From: Spirochaetales bacterium
GTDB taxonomy: Bacteria > Spirochaetota > Spirochaetia > SZUA-6 > DRHE01
Assembly: GCA_023136785.1 (NCBI GenBank)
Contig: JAGLQP010000002.1
Coordinates: 1 to 20,221 of the forward strand
Direction: 5' to 3'
DNA length: 20,221 bases
Shown here: positions 14,742 to 20,221 of the stretch, one piece after another
Numbering within the stretch: position 1 is the first letter of the stretch
Layout: every line of letters begins with the position of its first letter
Made by a program: the position numbers and the translations under genes
The notes under the pieces: model-generated
The model's database searches: none
Told to the model about the DNA's origin: nothing
What the model saw: the letters and a program-made list of their open reading frames with translations, nothing else

Positions 14742-15275
14742 ATGGCAGAGAAAACACAGAAGATACAGCCTTATAAAACCGAAGGCATCAAGAAAATCAG
14801 AGACCTAATCGAAAGTTCCCGAGACGTGATCTTTACGGATTTTCGCGGTCTCAACGTAACCCAGATCACCGACCTGCGCAGGTCCCTGCAGGAAAAAGAG
14901 GCCGAATACCGGGTGGTGAAAAACAACTACGCCCGGCTGGCCCTTGCTGAGCTGGGATTTCCCTTTGAGAAGGATTTCCTGATCGATCCAACGGCGGTAG
15001 CTCTGGCACGGGCCGATATCAGTCCGATCGCCAAGGTACTGTTTGAGTTCACCAGGGATTCCACCCTCAAGATCAAAGGGGGCTTGATCGATGGGAAAGT
15101 CGTCTCCTCCGAGGAGGTAGAAGCCATCAGCAAGCTTCCCAGCAGAGACGAGCTGTATGCCATGCTGATGAGCGCGATGAACGCGCCGTTGACAAATCTC
15201 GTTTTCGCCATGGACTCAGGTTTGATAAAACTGGTACGAACCTTGCAGGCTGTAGCCGACAGCAAGGATAAGTAA
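14742..15275 (+). CDS. rplJ: 50S ribosomal protein L10
   Basis: The 177-residue stalk scaffold anchors L12 dimers through its C-terminal helix and binds 23S rRNA through its N-terminal domain (IFTDFRGLNVTQITDLRRSLQ, EYRVVKNNYARLAL). The C-terminal part (SAMNAPLTNLVFAMDSGLIKLVRTLQAVADSK) is the L12-binding helix region. In E. coli, L10-L12 represses this operon by binding a long leader before rplJ. Here rplJ begins 3 nt after rplA, so such a leader cannot sit in its usual place. A 77-nt gap with a hairpin separates it from rplL. Confidence 0.97.
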   Translation: MAEKTQKIQPYKTEGIKKIRDLIESSRDVIFTDFRGLNVTQITDLRRSLQEKEAEYRVVKNNYARLALAELGFPFEKDFLIDPTAVALARADISPIAKVLFEFTRDSTLKIKGGLIDGKVVSSEEVEAISKLPSRDELYAMLMSAMNAPLTNLVFAMDSGLIKLVRTLQAVADSKDK

Positions 15276-15280
15276 TAGAG

Positions 15281-15316
15281 GCAGCATTAGTCTTCCCGTG
15301 TTCCAGCTACTGCTGC
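15281..15316 (+). promoter_or_regulatory. Hairpin between rplJ and rplL
   Basis: GCAGCA (15281-15286) pairs with TGCTGC (15311-15316). After one mismatch, TAGT (15288-15291) pairs with GCTA (15306-15309), including one G-T pair, leaving a 14-nt loop. No T-run follows, so it is not a terminator. It could act as a processing or stability element raising rplL mRNA relative to rplJ, since L12 is made in severalfold excess over L10. It lies upstream of the rplL ribosome-binding site AAGGAG. Role inferred. Confidence 0.38.
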
Positions 15317-15352
15317 TGCTTAAGAAAAACAAAAGAGATAAGGAGAAGGTAA

Positions 15353-15742
15353 ATGGCAACACCCAAAAAGGATGAAATCCTCGAGGCGATCGCAAACATG
15401 ACGGTGCTCGAGGTGTCGGAACTCGTAAAGGCGATGGAAGATAAGTTTGGTGTCAGCGCTGCGGCGCCTGTGGCGGTTGTAGCGGCTCCGGCAGCCGGCG
15501 GCGATGGGGCCGGTGCGGCGGAGGAGCAGACCGAGTTTACCATCGTCTTGAAGAGTTTTGCAGATGGGAAGAAGATTCCCGTAATCAAGGAAGTCCGGGC
15601 CATTACCGGTCTTGGGCTTAAGGAAGCGAAAGAGCTTGTCGAAGCTGGTGACAAAGCAGTGAAAGAAGCCATCAGCAAAGAAGAAGCTCAGAAAATCAAA
15701 GAGCAGCTGGAGACAGCTGGCGCCACGGTTGAGGTTACATAA
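15353..15742 (+). CDS. rplL: 50S ribosomal protein L7/L12
   Basis: The 129-residue acidic, alanine-rich protein is the multicopy stalk component that recruits translation GTPases. It has an N-terminal dimerisation helix ([24 protein letters not shown]), a flexible hinge rich in Ala and Gly (about residues 36-58) and a globular C-terminal domain ([34 protein letters not shown]) carrying the conserved factor-binding lysines. AAGGAG lies 8-13 nt before the ATG at 15353. Its mRNA is flanked by two hairpins, one on each side, which may isolate it from rplJ and rpoB levels. Confidence 0.98.
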   Translation: MATPKKDEILEAIANMTVLEVSELVKAMEDKFGVSAAAPVAVVAAPAAGGDGAGAAEEQTEFTIVLKSFADGKKIPVIKEVRAITGLGLKEAKELVEAGDKAVKEAISKEEAQKIKEQLETAGATVEVT

Positions 15743-15777
15743 TCGTAGCTTTTTTCCACATCCTCAAAAACTCAATC

Positions 15778-15822
15778 ACCATACCATCGGAGAGGTTCTG
15801 CCTGCCGGTGGTGTGGTATTTT
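15778..15822 (+). terminator. Long hairpin with short T-run between rplL and rpoB (attenuator or RNase III-type site)
   Basis: ACCATACCATCGG (15778-15790) pairs over 13 bp, with two G-T pairs, with CCGGTGGTGTGGT (15805-15817). The 14-nt loop contains a further AGG/CCT match. An ATTTTC run follows (15818-15823). The T-run is short, so I expect partial rather than full termination, because rpoB starts only 25 bp downstream without another visible promoter. E. coli has both an attenuator and an RNase III site in the same intergenic position; equivalence is inference. Confidence 0.55.
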
Positions 15823-15847
15823 CAATTCTTAAGAAATAGGGGGAAGC

Positions 15848-18800
15848 ATGGTTCCTGAAATGATTAAAAGGATCTATATCGGTCAGGGCTCGGAAGAAGC
15901 GATGGAAATGCCCAGCCTGATCGATATACAGCTCTCGTCGTTCGAGCGTTTTCTACAGCGGGAACAGCTGGTAGGTGGAAAGGCATTGCAGCGACAGGGC
16001 CTGGAAGATGTGTTTCAGGCAATTTTTCCGATAGAGAGCCCCAACGGGGACATGGTTCTCGAATACAGTGGATACACTCTCGATGAGGAGGCCGTTGTAT
16101 TCGGAGAGCAGGAATGCAAGAACAAGGGCTTGACCTCCGCGATCCCGATAAAAGCCAAGATTAATCTGATCTTTCTCAACACAGGGGAAATCCGGCAGAA
16201 GGAGATCTACATGGGGGACGTCCCCCTGATGACCCCTCGAGGGACCTTTATCATCAACGGCGCAGAACGTGTTGTGGTGAGCCAGATCCATCGGTCCCCA
16301 GGTGTGATCTTCAGTCACGACAAAGGGATCTTCTCCTCGCGCATCATACCCTATCGCGGCTCCTGGTTGGAGTTCGAGATCGATCAGAAGAAAGAGCTTA
16401 TCCATGCCAAGATCGACAGGAAAAAGAAGATCCTGGCCACCGTGTTACTTCGGGCCTTGGGATTCGACACCAGGGAGAAGATAATTGACCTTTTCTACCG
16501 GACCAAGGAGGTGACCCTCTCGGAGAGCAGACAGGACAAAGAGCAGGTCCTTGGAATGGTATTTGCCCGGGCAGTGTATCGAGAGGAGGAAGGGGAGACG
16601 AAGAAGCTGTACCGTGCGGGCGATAAGATCCACCCCCACGATGTGGAGGAGCTGATTCACTCGGGAATCACAAAGATTGAAGTGATCGATTTCCAGAATG
16701 AAAAATCTCTCCACTCTCCGATCATTCTCAACTGTTTCGAGCGGGAAGAGGTCATCTACTCCAGGGACACTCCTGAGAAGGACGAACCCACAAAAGAGGA
16801 GGCGATCAGCCGGGTCTACGGCGTGCTCAAACCGGGGGAGCCGATTACTCTGGAGAGTGCGGAGAAGGATCTGCAGAGCATGTTCTTTACTCCCCGACGC
16901 TACGATCTTGGCCGGGTGGGTCGGTACAAGCTGAACAAGAAGTTCGATTACGAGCAACCCTACAAGACCCACACCCTGATCCCCGAGGACATCGTCAACA
17001 CGATGATTTTTCTGATCCAGGTCTATATCGGGGAGCGGAATGTGGATGATATCGATCATCTGGGCAACCGTAGAATCCGCTCGGCGGGAGAATTGCTCAC
17101 CAATCATCTGAAAGTCGCCTTTACCCGCATGGAGCGTATCGCCAAAGAGCGGATGTCTCTCAAGGAGGCCGATACGATCCGTCCGCAGGACCTGATCTCC
17201 ATTAAGCCGATCGTGGCTGCGGTCAAGGAATTTTTCGGATCCAGCCAGCTTTCCCAGTTCATGGACCAGGTGAATCCTCTGGCCGAGCTGACCCACAAGC
17301 GCAGGTTGAACGCCCTGGGACCGGGGGGTCTTTCCAGGGACAGAGCCGGATTCGAGGTGCGGGATGTTCACTACACCCACTACGGGCGAATGTGCCCCAT
17401 AGAGACACCGGAAGGGCCGAATATCGGTCTGATCGTGTCCCTGGCAAATTACACTCGGGTGAACGAGTACGGTTTTCTTGAGACCCCATACCGTAAAATC
17501 GTCGATGGGGTGGTGACCAGGGAGATCGAATACCTATCGGCTATCGACGAGGAAAAACATTTCATCGCCCAGGCCACAAGTAGAATCGACGATAAGGGGA
17601 AGTTTCAGGAGAACCTCATCCCGGCCCGTAAGGCAGGGGATTATACCACCCGGAAGGCCAAGGACATCCACTATATGGATGTCTCACCCAAGCAGATCAT
17701 CTCCGTCTCTACCTCTCTGATTCCCTTTCTGGAGCACGATGACGCCAACAGGGCCCTGATGGGTTCGAACATGCAGCGTCAGGCCGTGCCTCTGCTGCAG
17801 CCGGAGCCTCCCCGGGTTGGTACCGGGATGGAGCGAAGAACCGCCTTCGATTCGGGTGTGGTGGTTGCTGCAAAACGGGCCGGGAGGGTGGAGTATGTAA
17901 CCTCCGAGCAGATTGCCATCAAGCCGGATAAGGGCAAGGCGCAGGAGCTCGACATCTACCCGATGATCAAGTTTCAGAGGACCAACCAGGATACCTGCTT
18001 CAATCAGAAACCGATAGTAGCTCCCGGTCAGAAGGTCAAGGAACGGGAGGTGATTGCCGACGGACCGGCCACCTACAACGGAGAATTGGCCCTCGGGATC
18101 AACGTCCTGGTGGCCTTCATGCCCTGGAACGGCTACAACTACGAAGACGCAATCCTGATTTCTGAAAAACTCGTTCGAAAAAACAGCTACACCTCGATAC
18201 ACATCAAAGAGTTCTCGATCGACGTCAGGGAGACCAAGCTGGGGCCGGAGAAGATCACCAGAGATATTCCCAATGCCAGCGACAATTCCATGGAATATCT
18301 GGACGAAGAGGGCATCATCTGCGTCGGCGCAGAGGTCAAGTCGGGATCCATCCTGGTGGGCAAGGTGACGCCGAAGAGCGAGACCGATTCGACCCCAGAG
18401 TTCAAGCTGTTGAACTCAATATTCGGCGAGAAGGCCAAGGATGTTCGTGACACCAGTCTGAGGGTGCCCCACGGCATCGAGGGGACTGTCATTGATGTTC
18501 AGAGGCTGAAACGTTCCGAAGGAGACGAGCTCAATCCCGGAGTGGAGGAGGTGGTAAAAATCCTCATCGCTACCAAGCGAAAGCTTCAGGAGGGAGATAA
18601 GATGGCCGGCCGTCACGGGAACAAGGGTGTGATTGCCCGGGTTCTCCCGGAAGAGGACATGCCCTTCATGGAGGACGGAACGCCTATAGATCTGGTACTC
18701 AATCCTTTGGGGGTCCCATCGCGTATGAACCTCGGCCAAATCATGGAGACCGAGCTCGGCTGGGCAGGAGCGAAGCTGGGAGAATGGTATGCCACTCCCG

Positions 18801-19339
18801 TGTTCGAGTCCGCCTCCAACGAGATGATCGAGGAGAAGCTCAAAGCCGCCGAGCTGCCCGTCAACTCCAAGGTCACACTGTTTGATGGCTTGACCGGCGA
18901 ACCTTTCGAGAATCCCATTACCGTGGGCAATATCTACATGATGAAACTGCATCATCTGGTCGATGACAAGATGCACGCTCGGTCAACGGGTCCATATTCC
19001 CTGGTCACTCAGCAGCCCTTGGGAGGAAAGGCCCAATTCGGAGGTCAACGGCTCGGGGAGATGGAAGTGTGGGCTCTGGAGGCCTATGGAGCGGCCAACA
19101 CTCTTCAGGAGTTGCTGACCATCAAGTCGGATGACATGTCGGGGCGCGCCAAGATTTACGAGAGCATTGTGAAAAATGAATCATTCACCCAGGCCGGTAT
19201 TCCGGAATCCTTCAACGTTTTGGTGCAGGAGCTGCGTGGTTTGGCCCTCGACGTATCGATCTACGACAACAAGGGCAAGCAAATCGCGCTGACAGAGAGG
19301 GATGAGGAACTGATCAATCGGCAGGGAAGCCGTTTCTAA
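15848..19339 (+). CDS. rpoB: DNA-directed RNA polymerase beta subunit
   Basis: The 1163-residue subunit forms half of the catalytic cleft. All main blocks are present: the N-terminal lobe ([35 protein letters not shown]), the rifampicin region ([33 protein letters not shown]), [36 protein letters not shown] and the C-terminal [24 protein letters not shown]. It is shorter than E. coli RpoB (1342), lacking the lineage-specific insertions. Residue 488 is Asn (AAC, 17309-17311), the equivalent of E. coli Ser531. ATG 15848 is used, preceded by GGGGGAAG; an internal ATG at 15860 is a possible alternative. It is separated from rpoC by 19 bp. Confidence 0.98.
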   Translation: MVPEMIKRIYIGQGSEEAMEMPSLIDIQLSSFERFLQREQLVGGKALQRQGLEDVFQAIFPIESPNGDMVLEYSGYTLDEEAVVFGEQECKNKGLTSAIPIKAKINLIFLNTGEIRQKEIYMGDVPLMTPRGTFIINGAERVVVSQIHRSPGVIFSHDKGIFSSRIIPYRGSWLEFEIDQKKELIHAKIDRKKKILATVLLRALGFDTREKIIDLFYRTKEVTLSESRQDKEQVLGMVFARAVYREEEGETKKLYRAGDKIHPHDVEELIHSGITKIEVIDFQNEKSLHSPIILNCFEREEVIYSRDTPEKDEPTKEEAISRVYGVLKPGEPITLESAEKDLQSMFFTPRRYDLGRVGRYKLNKKFDYEQPYKTHTLIPEDIVNTMIFLIQVYIGERNVDDIDHLGNRRIRSAGELLTNHLKVAFTRMERIAKERMSLKEADTIRPQDLISIKPIVAAVKEFFGSSQLSQFMDQVNPLAELTHKRRLNALGPGGLSRDRAGFEVRDVHYTHYGRMCPIETPEGPNIGLIVSLANYTRVNEYGFLETPYRKIVDGVVTREIEYLSAIDEEKHFIAQATSRIDDKGKFQENLIPARKAGDYTTRKAKDIHYMDVSPKQIISVSTSLIPFLEHDDANRALMGSNMQRQAVPLLQPEPPRVGTGMERRTAFDSGVVVAAKRAGRVEYVTSEQIAIKPDKGKAQELDIYPMIKFQRTNQDTCFNQKPIVAPGQKVKEREVIADGPATYNGELALGINVLVAFMPWNGYNYEDAILISEKLVRKNSYTSIHIKEFSIDVRETKLGPEKITRDIPNASDNSMEYLDEEGIICVGAEVKSGSILVGKVTPKSETDSTPEFKLLNSIFGEKAKDVRDTSLRVPHGIEGTVIDVQRLKRSEGDELNPGVEEVVKILIATKRKLQEGDKMAGRHGNKGVIARVLPEEDMPFMEDGTPIDLVLNPLGVPSRMNLGQIMETELGWAGAKLGEWYATPVFESASNEMIEEKLKAAELPVNSKVTLFDGLTGEPFENPITVGNIYMMKLHHLVDDKMHARSTGPYSLVTQQPLGGKAQFGGQRLGEMEVWALEAYGAANTLQELLTIKSDDMSGRAKIYESIVKNESFTQAGIPESFNVLVQELRGLALDVSIYDNKGKQIALTERDEELINRQGSRF

Positions 19340-19358
19340 TCGGGGGAGGGATAAATTT

Positions 19359-20221
19359 ATGCGAGAAATGCAGAATTTCGATAGTATTATGATCAAACTG
19401 GCCTCTCCGGACCAGATTCGTGCCTGGTCGTACGGCGAGGTGAAGAAGCCGGAAACGATCAACTACAGAACGCTGCGGCCTGAAAAAGACGGGTTGTTCT
19501 GCGAACGGATCTTCGGAACGACCAAGGAGTGGGAGTGCTACTGCGGGAAGTTCAAGTCGATCCGTTACAAGGGTGTGATCTGTGACCGTTGTGGGGTCGA
19601 AGTAACCCACTTTCGGGTGCGCCGCGAGAGGATGGGCCACATCGAGCTGGCTTCCCCGGTATCTCACATCTGGTACTACCGCTCCGTTCCCTCCCGAATG
19701 GGGTTACTCCTTGACCTGGCGATCGTGGCGTTGCGCTCGATCCTGTACTACGAAAAGTACATCGTCATCGATCCTGGCGACACAGATCTGAAGAAGATGC
19801 AGCTGTTGACCGAAGAGGAGTTCCTCGATGGCCAGGAGCGATACGGTATGGCCTTCACCGCCGGAATCGGGGCCGAGGCGATCCGTACTCTGCTGGAGAA
19901 TCTCGACCTGGACGCACTATCCGCCGAACTGCGGGTGAAGATGCAGGAGAAGGGTCGAAAGAGCGACAAGCGTCTTCTCAAGCGCATCGAGATCGTCGAG
20001 CAGTTCCGTGATTCCGGAAATCACCCGGAGTGGATGATTCTGGATGTCATCCCGGTAATTCCACCGGAGCTTCGGCCGATGGTGCAGCTGGACGGCGGGC
20101 GCTTCGCGACCTCGGATCTGAACGACCTGTATCGTCGGGTGATCAACCGGAACAACCGGCTGAAGCGCCTGCTGGCATTGAACGCTCCGGATATCATCAT
20201 CCGCAACGAGAAGCGGATGCT
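19359..20221 (+). CDS. rpoC: DNA-directed RNA polymerase beta' subunit, N-terminal part (runs off window)
   Basis: The frame stays open for 287 codons to the window end. The N-terminal zinc ribbon has Cys60, Cys62, Cys75 and Cys78 ([19 protein letters not shown]). It is followed by [29 protein letters not shown] and the clamp/lid region [44 protein letters not shown]. The catalytic NADFDGD motif lies beyond the window. ATG 19359 is preceded by GGGGGAGGG at 19342-19350; an in-frame ATG at 19368 is an alternative. It is co-transcribed with rpoB (19-bp gap). Confidence 0.98.
   Translation, partial: MREMQNFDSIMIKLASPDQIRAWSYGEVKKPETINYRTLRPEKDGLFCERIFGTTKEWECYCGKFKSIRYKGVICDRCGVEVTHFRVRRERMGHIELASPVSHIWYYRSVPSRMGLLLDLAIVALRSILYYEKYIVIDPGDTDLKKMQLLTEEEFLDGQERYGMAFTAGIGAEAIRTLLENLDLDALSAELRVKMQEKGRKSDKRLLKRIEIVEQFRDSGNHPEWMILDVIPVIPPELRPMVQLDGGRFATSDLNDLYRRVINRNNRLKRLLALNAPDIIIRNEKRM

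Noticed and set aside
15300..15320. Short CTG repeat (TGCTGCTGC) as a microsatellite
   Set aside because: Only three units are present, and it is better explained as one arm of the rplJ-rplL hairpin.
16445..17380. 311-codon minus-strand open frame inside rpoB
   Set aside because: It is antisense to conserved RpoB blocks. Long antisense frames are expected in GC-rich codon usage, and its sequence shows no family motif.
1..20221. CRISPR arrays, insertion sequences, prophage or defence genes
   Set aside because: No direct-repeat array, transposase, integrase, terminal inverted repeats or toxin-antitoxin-like frames were seen in any part of the window.

Overview
This 20.2 kb stretch is chromosomal housekeeping DNA from a moderately GC-rich bacterium. 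Two things point to a free-living member of the Spirochaetia (Spirochaeta-like): the order rpmG - tRNA-Trp - secE - nusG - rplKAJL - rpoBC, and an RpoB rifampicin region carrying asparagine where E. coli has Ser531, the residue known from Treponema and Borrelia. This placement is inference, because no 16S gene or species-specific marker is present. I see no insertion sequence, phage gene, CRISPR array or integration scar.

Layout. (1) 1-400, minus strand: the 5' part of ilvC (ketol-acid reductoisomerase), cut by the window edge, with a plausible extended -10 promoter. (2) 553-3987, plus: a three-gene molybdenum-hydroxylase (xanthine dehydrogenase family) operon in the order Mo subunit, 2x[2Fe-2S] subunit, FAD subunit. 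The iron-sulfur and flavin motifs are intact, but the Mo subunit has lost several signature active-site residues. (3) 4103-12036, plus: a tightly packed run of dnaE, hom, a YggT-family membrane protein, recG and rsmD, with dnaE/hom and recG/rsmD overlapping. (4) About 12037-12237: an AT-rich regulatory gap with a perfect inverted repeat, then tRNA-Thr(GGT). (5) 12413-20221, plus: the transcription/translation cluster, headed by a strong sigma70-like promoter and containing rpmG, tRNA-Trp(CCA), secE (59 codons), nusG, rplK, rplA, rplJ, rplL, rpoB and the first quarter of rpoC, which runs off the window.

How the parts work together. Region 5 builds the ribosomal stalk and L1 arm (L11, L1, L10, L12), the NusG factor, the SecE translocon subunit and the core RNA polymerase. 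Several non-coding structures between these genes look like control points: a bulged hairpin before rplK (possible L1 autoregulatory site), a hairpin between rplJ and rplL, and a 13-bp hairpin between rplL and rpoB that corresponds in position to the E. coli attenuator/RNase III region. Region 3 mixes replication and repair (DnaE, RecG), amino-acid synthesis (Hom) and 16S rRNA methylation (RsmD), apparently linked only by shared transcription.

I did not find a clearly new multi-gene system. The items most worth a second look are the degenerate molybdenum-hydroxylase active site, the inverted repeat upstream of tRNA-Thr, and the leader and attenuator structures in the ribosomal/RNA-polymerase operon.
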